NCBI GenBank assembly: GCA_947561715.1
Contig: OX387201.1
Coordinates: 21,900,001-21,964,000, forward strand
Length of the DNA: 64,000 nucleotides
Origin: Ascidia mentula
Taxonomy: Eukaryota; Chordata; Ascidiacea; Phlebobranchia; Ascidiidae
Reading direction: 5' to 3'
Positions 37,810 through 48,704 of the stretch are shown piece after piece. Under the pieces are notes generated by a model, which saw only the letters and a list, made by a program, of their open reading frames with translations, was not told where the DNA came from and did not search any database. Made by a program: the position numbers and the translations under genes. Position 1 is the stretch's first letter. Each line of letters begins with the position of its first letter.

Positions 37810-39978
37810 GGGACAAAATTTCGTTGTGTGTTCGCTTGTTCAAATAAACAACAAATGTCGTACATTTGCCTTTGTATGGCATTTGTTTGGGACAATTGAA
37901 GTTTATGCTTGTTTTTGTTATATCTTGCAAAAGCCAAGTGTGGAGGTGAACAGGGACTTCAACGAACAAGCTAGGCCCTTGTATGAAAATTGAAACAATT
38001 AAGGGCCGAAAAAGGCCGTTGTTGCATTTGAGACATATATGCCAGGTATATACACCAGGGTCATGTTAGGCTTCGGCATATGGCCCATACCTTTTGACAA
38101 ACAAAAACGAACTTATTCTGTACAAGGGCCCAACATAAATTTTTGTTTGGGTATGAGTTTACTTTGCCAGATATAATAGATGATTTAACTAGAAAGCCTG
38201 CTGCAACCCGTATTTTTAATTTCTGATTAAACTAAAAGGCTGCATTTTCCTGGAATGTGTTCACAACAACACCATGGTAAGAGTATTCAAGTGAAAATTT
38301 CATGTTTAGTAGTATTAATTATCTCTGTCCTTCTTCACAGGATCCTTTTCAGAAGCTGCCTAATCCCGTAATCCCATGTACAATTGAGTGTCAGAAAAGA
38401 CTGAATGGAATGTTTCATACCAGCCCAATGTTAATTAATTTGAAACAAATATGCAGAAGATGTGATAGTTACATAACATAAACTTGTGTCAAGGCATTCT
38501 TGTCATATTTTCTTTTTTTTTTGACGAACAGAAAAGGTTTACATAAGCCTGCTTTTGTATTTTATGGTTGATTGTTGTTCACAAAATCCTTGCATAAATA
38601 AGATGCAGTAGCCTAAATATGAATAAACAACCAGTTTGCATTGATTGTTATATTATAGCACATCCAGCAGCAAATGAAAACAGTTAACACAAGTGCATTC
38701 TTCTTTCAAGCAAGTGTCAGCATTCCTGCAATGCATTTGTTTCCTTCAGGTCTCCAAAATGCAACTTAGGTCCTCAAAACGAATGTTGCTTTTTTGTATC
38801 TTGATGCTTGTACAATTCATTTAACGCTTGCGCAGTATTTATCAAAATTAACTCGAGTAAGCACATCCTTCTCGCCCCTGCAGCATAGAGCATAGTTGTA
38901 CTAGAACTAGTTTATTACTTTTAAGGTTTATTGTAAACAGCAAACCCTCAACGCACAACCTCATAAACAACTTACCTAATCCTAACTTCTTCGCGGCACT
39001 TGTCGCAACTGGGTTTAAGCTGATTTAATCGCTTAAGCTGTCCCGTAAACCACTCTTCGCGTTAGATCGAAGGCCGAGACGGCTTAAGACGCTTGCCTTT
39101 TTCTCTTCGCCGAAAACGAGAGAGTCGGATCGGCGAGTCAGCTTCGAAGCCGTCTTAAACCGTCATGTAAACGGGGTTAATGTTTAAACAAAGTCTGTAG
39201 ACCTTTAAGGTTTACCCTCCAATTTAATTCGTTAAAACAACAAAACACATCGACAATTTACAAACAACGCATCGAATCGTGTCCCAAACAATAGCTCGTA
39301 TAGCTAGGCGACAATCTCTCTCTTGGTCTTTTACTTGTCTCTTGTTGTCTCTCTGATTATTTGACAAATTTGAATGGAATATATAGCCAGAGAAAGTGCA
39401 GTTAATTGGGTTCAGGTAAAAGGAAGACTACTTAAAAAATGACGTTTGTGTTAAATGTTATGACAAGATTGGTTTAGGACGTCTTAATGAGGTGTACGGA
39501 GCGCTACTTGTGTCATCCAGCATGAATGATGAATGTTCGTTCAGTCTAATCGAGTTGACGTGAGTTTGGGGAGTGCCCGTGGCTAATTGTAACAGGTTGA
39601 TGGCGGTACAAAGCAATTGCGTGTTAAACAATAGCACCACAATACTGGGAACTGTTCTTTGATTTGATGTGATAGATGCATGGCAGAGCTGGAATTTCAT
39701 TACATTCCATCAACAATAATTCTTGAAAAAATTCTGCTGGTAAGTTATCCCACTTATCGTCTCAGTGGTGGTCTCCATCCCAACCTTCAGTTTAAATTTA
39801 TTTTGTATAGTTAAAGTATGTCATATATGTCTTCAGTAATAATGTATTAAAATCCCAAAACAGCGATCTGTAGACAGCTCAGATCGATTTATTGAGAGAA
39901 AAATATATTTCGCCTAAAACGGCATCATCAGTTTCTCCATTTACCAAAATATGTCTTCAGTAAAAGAATATATGTATA
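37810..39978. other. Right-hand interior of the transposon
   Basis: Mostly non-coding. Apart from the small spliced frame at 38274-38481, a GCTTAAG-rich inverted motif lies at 39020-39180, ending CATGTAAACGGGGTT, which recalls the end of the MITE at 41595-41609. A retroposon-like 3' tail on the minus strand lies at about 39850-39950. Confidence 0.35.
38274..38481 (+). CDS. Possible 47-residue spliced microprotein
   Basis: ATG at 38274 in AACACCATGG is followed at once by the donor GTAAGA. The acceptor TTCTTCACAG at 38340 gives DPFQKLPNPVIPCTIECQ..., ending TAA at 38481. Both splice sites and the start context are good. I know no homologue; it may be a leader or part of a transposon transcript, or chance. 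Confidence 0.25.
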
Positions 39979-40114
39979 ACAACATTGTTTCTACCACACA
40001 GACAACAAAACCTCACGTAAACAAAAGTCGCACAACAGATCTAAGGCCTAAGCGGTCATGCGTGACGACGGCCTACGTAACAATGAGTCGGACTACTACT
40101 TCTTAGTATACTAT
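39979..40114 (-). repeat. Right terminal inverted repeat of the giant transposon
   Basis: Reverse complement of 19161-19296; ends ...TATACTAT before GGTTTCATC. Confidence 0.9.
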
Positions 40115-40887
40115 GGTTTCATCCATCAATATCCGATAACGTACGCTTTACGTAGATAGGGTAATCAGTCTCTTCCGTGTAAATTCTCCATATATCAGCG
40201 GATGCTATGACGAATGCAGGTGGTATTGAATTGTTTTGTTGAAAGAACATTCAAATGCTGCTGATGGTGAATAGTAAGTTTATATTTCAAAACGTTAAGT
40301 ACAAACACAGATCGGGTTAATGTTTAAAAGCATGTTTTGTCTGCTTTAGATTTTTGATACTTAACATGAAATGTTGCTTTCTATTTTAATGTTTAATACT
40401 TGCTGTTTTATGGCTGGTTTTAGCGACCAAATTGTAATGAATAGGCGAGCAAGTAAAGGACACAAACGACAAACGATTCTTCGCGTTGTTGGTGTAACAA
40501 TGTTTTTAGTTTGGTTTATTCAATAAAAGTTTTACACAACTGTGTTCAGTGTTCACGCCTTTACATGCAGGTTCTGAAATAGTTGCAGGACTGAAACTAA
40601 ACAGTGCTCAAGAAAGTTGATTCTATTCAACTGTGGAAAAAGCGGAGTAAACACTTTGGTGAGCGTTTGAGTTTTATTTTAGAAACCAAAGCCTAATGAA
40701 TAGATTGCTTAAACAGTTAATAGCATATTAGCTTTGGCTTTCCTATTTAAAGTAATCACCTCCAAGTATTTTGCACCCAAGTGTGTGAAATATGTTGGGA
40801 AAGTCACCATTTAATTATACAGTTTGTTTGTTGTTTTTGATTTGTTTAGTGCAACTTCAATGTTAAACTAACAACACGCTTAACACT

Positions 40888-41609
40888 AGCCCTGTTTACA
40901 TGGACGTCTAAAGCGGGTTCGCGGCACGCTTCTTACCCGCTTCCCGCCATTATCAGAAAAAGCGTTACGCATCACAGCCCAAGCTAGTTCGGAAGCGGTT
41001 TCGGCGAACTAGCTTAATAGGGGTGGGTTCGGAAGCTAGTTCGCCCAACTAGCTTCTTTTCGCGAACCAGCTGTTCGAAAAATTTGGCGGCAAAATCAAG
41101 TTAGGTTAGGTTTGCTTGTTGATGTTTTTCGAAGATATTCTTTTTGAGGTTTTATTTTTTTTGCTTGGTATTAATGTTTTTCGAAGATATTAAACACCCA
41201 AAGCATTCTTTACTCAATCTGAAATGGGTCAACCACTGGGAATCATTAAAACCGGGAACTATAACATTCCACCATTGTCCTGACCTAAAACAAACGAAAA
41301 TAACATTTAACTTAACCAAGATACAAAACTATGAATGCAAAGCTAAGCACAGTATTCCAGTAAGCATAAAGCTTGGCCCATAAATACCACCAATATCTCA
41401 CCTCTGTAATCGCCACGGCCGTCCAAGTCTTCGATTGTGAGAGCCCTAACTTCCAATAAACTATCTGTTGCCGCCATATCCATTTTGCGAGAACCGAATT
41501 TCGCGCGCTCATGTAAATTGAGCCCCGAAGCTCGCTCGTTATGGTATGTTAGTTCTTCACGGCTCGATGCCGCAAGCTCGTTCGCAAACCACTTCATGTA
41601 AACAGGGCT
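40888..41609. mobile_element. 722-bp MITE with 15-bp perfect inverted ends
   Basis: Ends AGCCCTGTTTACATG and CATGTAAACAGGGCT. The 3-bp target duplication ACT lies at 40885-40887 and 41610-41612. The sister unit at about 47380-47395 keeps the empty site AACACTGTGTCTTGAG, so the element inserted after the E/F units separated (or was lost from F). The interior has repeated GAACTAGCTT motifs and no transposase. Confidence 0.85.
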
Positions 41610-41772
41610 ACTGTGTCTTGAGCGTAACAAAAAACAATAAAAAAACACAAACGCAACATAAGTAAGCACACATGGTTAATATGAATATAGCTGCTTATAA
41701 CTGTGTTATATTAGTTGCGTTTTGAGTTACTTGTTACTAACAACAACCACGAAACAGTGGGTAATTGTGCAG

Positions 41773-41911
<139 letters not shown>

Positions 41912-42967
41912 GCCAGCGAGTTATTTTTTGGGCAAGACCCCGTTTGCGACATATTTTACTTTATTTTAAAATATAAAATCTTGTCAATGCAAATAAACGT
42001 TGATAAAGTGAGTCAGTTACCATAGCTTCCTCCGACGTGACTCTATTGACACTCCTCAAATGTAGGTGGAAGACATTATGGTTTCAAAATTACCGTATAA
42101 ATTTCAATATTTTTCAGTCAGGTATTATAACGCATTTCATTTTTTTCATTATTGGGCCTTTTCTCAATCTCAATGATGAACCGAATTATCCGATTTTGTA
42201 ACCAAATCCTGCTGGCAAACACAAAGCAAACGTCTGATTTTAAACACTCTGAAGGAATATCAGGAAATAGCTGAAAATTGTATTTCAATATTCCCTTGAT
42301 ACCGATGATGCCTGCACAGACAGGCGAAATATATATGTCGTAAAAACGTGAAACAGACAGACGACTTAGGATTTTTTATCATTTTTTGTAGTAATCCGCT
42401 ACTGAGTCTCTGTCAGCCATAGAGACTATACAGGCGATTCATAGAAATCAAACTCTCATTATTCCCTCAATTTCGCGGTACCTTTTCGGTGTTTGGTATG
42501 CGCTTTGAAAATGGATCCTGGACTCTTACGCTTGGCACGCATAACTCGTTCAATTGCGTGACTAAAGATAATAGTTATAGTATGGGGTTTTTTGCATAGG
42601 ATGAGCATAGTTCCGTTTGTCGTAATTATGTTCACTTCTTGGATATTGTTTAGAGGCTAAATACCGAAACAATTTCATCACTACATTATGTGCAAAACGG
42701 TTCTACAAACCACTGGACTTAATTATTGTTTACAAAGCTTAAACACATGCAGCAGAAACTTTAACTGATACAAGACAATGCGATGGTTTCTTTGTTTTTG
42801 TAAAACAAGCACATTGAAATATGGCGCCATAAGTATTTAGTATATACGCCTACTTCTGTAACCGCGACATAGCCTATATGATTGAGACTAGAAACGCGAC
42901 AACATGTTTCATTCAGAAACACATCTGCGTCATATTGCAACAGCAAGTTATATATTCCATATGCAAG

Positions 42968-42973
42968 TATATA
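42968..42973 (+). promoter_or_regulatory. TATA box of gene E
   Basis: TATATA in GCAAGTATATACTTTAC, 48 bp before the ATG; the same spacing holds for F and J. Confidence 0.65.
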
Positions 42974-43015
42974 CTTTACAACTTTATTTCTTTGAAGACT
43001 GAGTGAAACTTGACA

Positions 43016-45160
43016 ATGGACGCGGAAATTCATGCAGAGGAAGAGTGGGAAACTTGGACAAAACAATTCGGTAAGGACATTGTTATGGATCTGCAATGAA
43101 ACAACTGCTGATGTAATTTTGAATGACGTCTGCAGGAAAAACTTATACAAAAAGAGAACTCGAGAAACGGAAAGCGATCTGGCAAAGCAATTTTCAAACA
43201 TATTTGAAACAAGTGGATGACTTTCATGTTCATAATAGCATTAGACGCCCATTTCTTGACAAGTTTAGCGATTATGTAAGTCCTAATTTTTCCTATGTTT
43301 TAAATTATACAGTAAATACACATTTTTAATTATATCTTAGCATATTTAATGTCGAATGGAGGGAATACTTCTGTATTTACTGGTCATTACAAATCAACTG
43401 CATAGTTTTTCAACTTGTAGCAAAAGAGAAAAAAATGTGTTTGTATCTTGTGGTATTTCAACAAGAAACCGGAAGAATTGTCATGGATGAGCGGATTGAT
43501 ACCCGAAGAAATTTTATTTGGTTCTTACGCACCAATAACACCTACCCCAGAACCTGACCCCGATCCTCAACTACCCATTTGGCAAGAACCCAACCCTGAA
43601 AGTATTGACTGGCGGGGACCGGTTTGTGTAACATCCGTGCAAGACCAAAGATTCCTGCCCGCTTGCTGGATATTCAGTGCAGTAAGTGTTCGCGTTAAAA
43701 GCTTAACTGGTATAACTACTGTGATTTAAATATGCAGGTAGCAGCCGTTGAATCCCATCACTCAATAAACAACGGAGAATTGGTCAAACTTTCTGAACAA
43801 CAATTAGTTGATTGTCTCGAAAATGGTGGAGGAACAGGAAATCTGAAATGGGCGTTTGATTACATTGGGAAGCAATCGATTGCTCTGAGGGACGAATACC
43901 CGTATACTGGAACGGTTAGAAGTTTGCTTTAAAATATTTACAGTATTCGGACATTCGAAGGAAACATTAAATATTTGGAAAAAAATTAAAGTAGGTCTAC
44001 TTAACATTAGCTGTAAAAAATATATTGTTATGGAAAAATGTTGGTGAAATCTTTATAATTAAGATTCATTCTCTTTTGTCTTTGGCTTGAGATTTCTATG
44101 GTTACTTAAAAAGTATATTGAGACAAAACGCAACTGGATACAGAAAACCTTTAAAAAAACCTTTTCACTTGAATAAATAAAAAAACATATCAGTTATGAG
44201 GAAGGTTGGAAACAATCGCAACAAAGTAAAGCAGTTCGTAATTTTAAACGTTTTTATTTACCAGAAAGAAGATTGTAAATTTAGCATCAGAAGAGTAATT
44301 GGGATGCAAGGATGGAGGAAAATCACAGCAGGAAACGAACAAGAACTTGAGAATGTTGTAGCAAACATTGGTCCGGTTGCTGTGGGATTGACTACAAGTA
44401 AAAAGAAATTTAAAAACCATACTGACTACGAAGGTGCGCTACTTTACCTATATGTATGACTGGACATTCATGACAGTTGCGTTTGCTTTTACAGAGATAT
44501 TTTATGATCCTGAGTGGGTGAAGGGATTTAATCCATTGAACGAAGACGCATTACGTCATGCAGTGTTGGTTGTTGGTTATGGACGAGATCCGAGAAAACC
44601 ACGTGGCGAAGACAAGTACTGGATTATCAAGAACAGGTAGCAACATTTTTAATAATAAATAAACAATTTAAAAAAACAAAAAATCAATCTCACGGTGTGG
44701 TTTGACCTCATGACCAGGTGCTGGCTACGATGGCAGTAAACCTACATGTGCTAGTTGTAATCGGAAAGTATTATCTTTCACATTAAGGCGATCGTGCCCT
44801 GTTAAAACTATGTCTGTCGGTTATGTGTACCTGTTTTCGAACATAGCAAGCAAATAAAACGTGATTCAATTAGAATTCTAAACAATTTGGACCATAACCT
44901 GTTAAATAATCTTGTCTCATGGACCTATAGGGTCAAATATCTGTTGCCAATGCCTGGGCGTACCCATGTCTAAAGTTATATCCTTTCATCAAACTTTATT
45001 CATCTTTAGTTGGGGCGACGAATCAGGAGACGAAAAAGATCCGAATTCTGGAGACAAAAAAGATCCGAATTCTGGTTACAAGAAAATCGCTAAAGATCGA
45101 GGAAACAATTGTAATATCGCCGGTTGTGCGATGTATCCAGTGGGAGTGAAACATATATAA
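43016..45160 (+). CDS. Papain-family cysteine protease E, apparently intact
   Basis: Seven exons (43016-43070, 43136-43275, 43466-43681, 43738-43914, 44265-44433, 44495-44636, 45010-45160) join in phase to 1050 nt, 349 residues. It starts MDAEIHAEEEWETWTKQFG with no signal peptide. Residues 10-65 are an I29 prodomain (EKRKAIW, FSDY), then an acidic Pro linker (TPEPDPDPQLP). The mature enzyme starts NPESIDWRG. Catalytic residues: Gln in VQDQ, Cys in LPACWIFSA, His in LRHAVLVVGYG, Asn in KNSWG. Relative to papain, Cys22, Cys63 and Cys153 are absent; Cys56 (LVDC) and Cys95 (EDCKF) remain. A GDxKDPNS duplication follows WG. The likely role is intracellular peptide hydrolysis, inferred from the missing leader and disulfides. 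Confidence 0.9.
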
Positions 45161-45273
45161 GATCGTGACTATTGTCAGGTAAACTTTTCCGAGTAGAAAT
45201 ATTAAGATATTTCATGTTGATATTTCCCAATAGGAAACATGAGCGATTATGCAAGGCTACGACCCTGATCCTC

Positions 45274-45279
45274 AATAAA
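45274..45279 (+). terminator. Polyadenylation signal of gene E
   Basis: AATAAA in GATCCTCAATAAATGG, about 114 bp after the stop codon. Confidence 0.6.
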
Positions 45280-47542
45280 TGGTGACAGCTTGCTACAATT
45301 CCTAAATGTTTGGTCTTTTATGTATTATCATCGATTTTCTACCGACAAAATATCTGCATATTGTTAATTACACTGCTCAATACAGTTATATACAGAAAAA
45401 TACAATCTTATGGCTTTGGTGTTGAGAGAGATCTTCGTTCTCGACGCTCGAGATTAAATTGAGATATATCAGACCTTGATTACCGTGTGAGAACTGGAAA
45501 GTGAATGTATGCAATAAAGCTGTAATAAAAACAGTAGTTTAATCGATGGTTAACGGATATGCCCAAAAAAATGGGTAACAGTTAAACAGAGTCAAACCCT
45601 TTTTTAAATAAACAATCATAAATAGTAATTCCGCCTATTAACGTAATTGTTTTGTGTAGGACTGAAATAGAGGCAAATACTCTGGAAGATACAATAGGTG
45701 TTGTTGTGGCAAACAACGCGCACAAAAAGTCGCGTGGCGGCGCTATAATGTGAAGCCAGTGTTATGTAACAACTCAGACCGGTAGTGACGCCACAAAATA
45801 TAGACGGAGGTGTGATTAATCAAGCTTACTGTGTATGAGGTAAGGACGGTGAAATGCTAGGCGAGGAGTCATCTGACCATGCTTCATCGCCCTATTCTGG
45901 ATTCTGAGTTTCAATCAAAATGGAATCATTGGAAACATGCAAATATTACAGGGTTACTACTACCGTGCTGATTTTAAAGATTTGTGGTAATTGTCACAAG
46001 CAGTGTCCAGGAAATGTAAATGTGCTTTCTTCCAAAACACGTGTCTATTGTGTACTTGGTCATTTTTCTTAGTGTACCCACCAAGCGTGCTTTTTTGTTT
46101 ATTGTATACGGATTAATGGTTACATGGCGCTGCACATGTCGATTTTACATCAACCACCTTTACGAAAAGCACACAAATACTCAAAAAGAGACGGAATTTC
46201 AAAAAAGCAGATCGCTTGTTTATTAGAACTTTCATGTATAGATGGGGTTGATTTCCCGATTATAATATCTTAGCAAATAGTGATGCAGCGATACACTGCA
46301 AGGGTGGTATTGTACACGCTCCATAGCAAATGCTGGGACAGGAGTTAAGTATACCAACATCAGAAAAGCCAACAATTTATCTGGAGAAATCTGACCCAAT
46401 TTATAATAATCTTGACTCAAAATTTCCTGTCTACCGATTTATTGTAGTGAGTTTTGTAGAACTTCAATGGCAGGGAGAGTCGTGAATATTACGAGCAGTT
46501 TGTTGAGTGACAACTCACGCGTTTTTACCGGCGGTGCAGGGCGTCGACGATCTTTACTGATAAGAGCAGCAATGTGTTGTTGCATTTCTACGTTAACATC
46601 TAGTGGTTCCACACAAGGTTTCATCCATCAATATCCGATAACGTACGCTTTACGTAGATAGGGTAATCAGTCTCTTCCGTGTAAATTCTCCATATATCAG
46701 CGGATGCTATGACGAATGCAGGTGGTATTGAATTGTTTTGTTGAGAGAATATTAAAATGCTGCTGATGGTGAATAGTAAGTTTATATTTCAAAACGTTAA
46801 GTACAAACACAGATCGGGTTAGTGTTTAAAAGCATGTTTTGTCTGCTTTAGATTTTTGATACTTAACATGAAATGTTGCTTTCTATTTTAATGTTTAATA
46901 CTTGCTGTTTTATGGCTGGTTTTAGCGACCAAATTGTAATAAATAGGCGAGCAAATAAAGGACAGAAACGACAAACGATTCTTCGCGTTGTTGGTGTAAC
47001 AATGTTTTTAGTTTGGTTTATTCGATAACAGTTTTACACAACTGTGTTCACGCTTTTACATTCAGGTTCTGAAATAGTTGCAGGACTGAAACTAAACAGT
47101 GCTCAAGAAAGTTGATTCTTTTCAACTGCGGAAAAAGCGGAGTAAACACTTTGGTGAGCGTTTGAGTTTTATTTTAGAAACCAAAGCCTAATGAATAGAT
47201 TGCTTAAACAGTTAATAGCATATTAGCTTTGGCTTTCCTATTTAAAGTAATCACCTCCAAGTATTTTGCACCCAAGTGTGTGAAATATGTTGGGAAAGTC
47301 ACCATTTAATTATACAGTTTGTTTGTTGTTTTTGATTTGTTTAGTGCAACTTCAATGTTAAACTAACAACACGCTTAACACTGTGTCTTGAGTGTAACAA
47401 AAAGCAACAGAAAAACACAAACGCAATATAAGTAAGCACACATGGTTAATATGAATATAGCTGCTTATAACTGTGTTATATTAGTTGCGTTTTGAGTTAC
47501 TTGTTACTAACAACAACCACGAAACAGTGGGTAATTGTGTAG

Positions 47543-47596
<54 letters not shown>

Positions 47597-48656
47597 GTTT
47601 GCCAGTGAGTTGTTCTTTGGGCAAGACCCCGTTTGCGACATATTTTACTTTATTTTAAAATATAAAATCTTGTCAATGCAAATAAACGTTGATAAAGTGA
47701 GTCAGTTACCATAGCTTCCTCCGACGTGACTCTATTGACACTCCTCAAATGTAGGTGGAAGACATTATGGTTTCAAAATTACCGTATAAATTTCAATATT
47801 TTTCAGTCAGGTATTATAACGCATTTCATTTTTTTCATTATTGGGCCTTTTCTCAATCTCAATGATGAACCGAATTATCCGATTTTGTAACCAAATCCTG
47901 CTGGCAAACACAAAGCAAACGTCTGATTTTAAACACTCTGAAGGAATATCAGGAAATAGCTGAAAATTGTATTTCAATATTCCCTTGATACCGATGATGC
48001 CTGCACAGACAGGCGAAATATATATGTCGTAAAAACGTGAAACAGACAGACGACTTAGGATTTTTTATCATTTTTTGTAGTAATCCGCTACTGAGTCTCT
48101 GTCAGCCATAGAGACTATACAGGCGATTCATAGAAATCAAACTCTCATTATTCCCTCAATTTCGCGGTACCTTTTCGGTGTTTGGTATGCGCTTTGAAAA
48201 TGGATCCTGGACTCTTACGCTTGGCACGCATAACTCGTTCAATTGCGTGACTAAAGATAATAGTTATAGTATGGGTTTTTTTGCATAGGATGAGCATAGT
48301 TCCGTTTGTCGTAATTATGTTCACTTCTTGGATATTGTTTAGAGGCTAAATACCGAAACAATTTCAGCACTACATTATGTGCAAAACGGTTCTACAAACC
48401 ACTCAACTTAATTATTGTTTACAAAGCTTAAACACATGCAGCAGAAACTTTAACTGATACAAGATAATGCAATGGTTTCTTTGTTTTTGTAAAACAAGCA
48501 CATTGAAATATGGCGCCATAAGTATTTAGTATATAGGCCTACTGCTGTAACCGCGACATAGCCTATATGATTGAGACTAGAAACGCGAAAACATGTTTCA
48601 TTCACAAACACATCTGCGTCATATTGCAACAGCAGGTTATATATTCCATATGCAAG
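45280..48656. other. Spacer between E and F
   Basis: The spacer is nearly identical to 50929-53360 in its first part, and to 40124-42967 in its second. It has the unknown minus-strand frames (46232-46624), a CT tract at 47544-47593 and a retroposon-like GATGATGCC...GGCGAAAT tail at about 47990-48050. No host gene is recognised. Confidence 0.5.
46232..46624 (-). other. Unrecognised minus-strand frames, E spacer copy
   Basis: 46439-46624 encodes MKPCVEPLDVNVEMQQ..., 61 codons; downstream on the same strand 46232-46445 encodes ...DYYKLGQISPDKLLAFLMLV...PAFAMERVQYHPC.... The two could be neighbouring exons of one protein. Copies lie at 52095-52458 (intact frame) and 18.7-19.16 kb (decayed). I do not recognise the protein, and the decay of one copy suggests a gene fragment carried along by duplication. 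Confidence 0.3.
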
Positions 48657-48662
48657 TATATA
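48657..48662 (+). promoter_or_regulatory. TATA box of gene F
   Basis: TATATA in GCAAGTATATACATTAC, 48 bp before the ATG at 48705. Confidence 0.65.
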
Positions 48663-48704
48663 CATTACAACTTTATTTGTTTAAAGGTTGAGTGAAACTT
48701 GACA

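Larger units (their letters stand above)
19161..40114. mobile_element. Giant DNA transposon, about 20.95 kb
   Basis: The ends are inverted repeats of 136 bp (19161-19296 and 39979-40114) starting ATAGTA on both sides. The direct repeat GGTTTCATC flanks the element at 19152-19160 and 40115-40123 (7-9 bp depending on how shared bases are assigned). The uninterrupted site CAAGGTTTCATCCATCAA is present at about 46614 and 52449, which proves an insertion. Contents: a small spliced gene near the left end, a P-transposase-like frame on the minus strand, a broken Tnp2-like transposase, a DUF4806-type gene, about 35 units of a 77-bp repeat and about 42 units of a 190-bp repeat. A TSD near 8 bp fits P-like, hAT or MULE groups better than CACTA (2-4 bp), although the main ORF is Tnp2-like; the superfamily is unresolved. 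I see no polymerase, integrase or capsid gene. Confidence 0.9.

Noticed and set aside
38990-39180. Second MITE with GCTTAAG inverted motifs
   Set aside because: Only one end resembles the 722-bp MITE; no matching second end or target duplication was found.
19161-40114. Polinton/Maverick element
   Set aside because: Length and TIRs would fit, but I see no polymerase B, integrase, protease or capsid frames, and the target duplication is longer than the usual 6 bp.
43421-43465. Earlier acceptor for exon 3 of gene E (QKRKKCVCILWYFN)
   Set aside because: Alignment with A, F, G and J puts the acceptor at ATTTCAACAAG, and J has stops in the extra piece.
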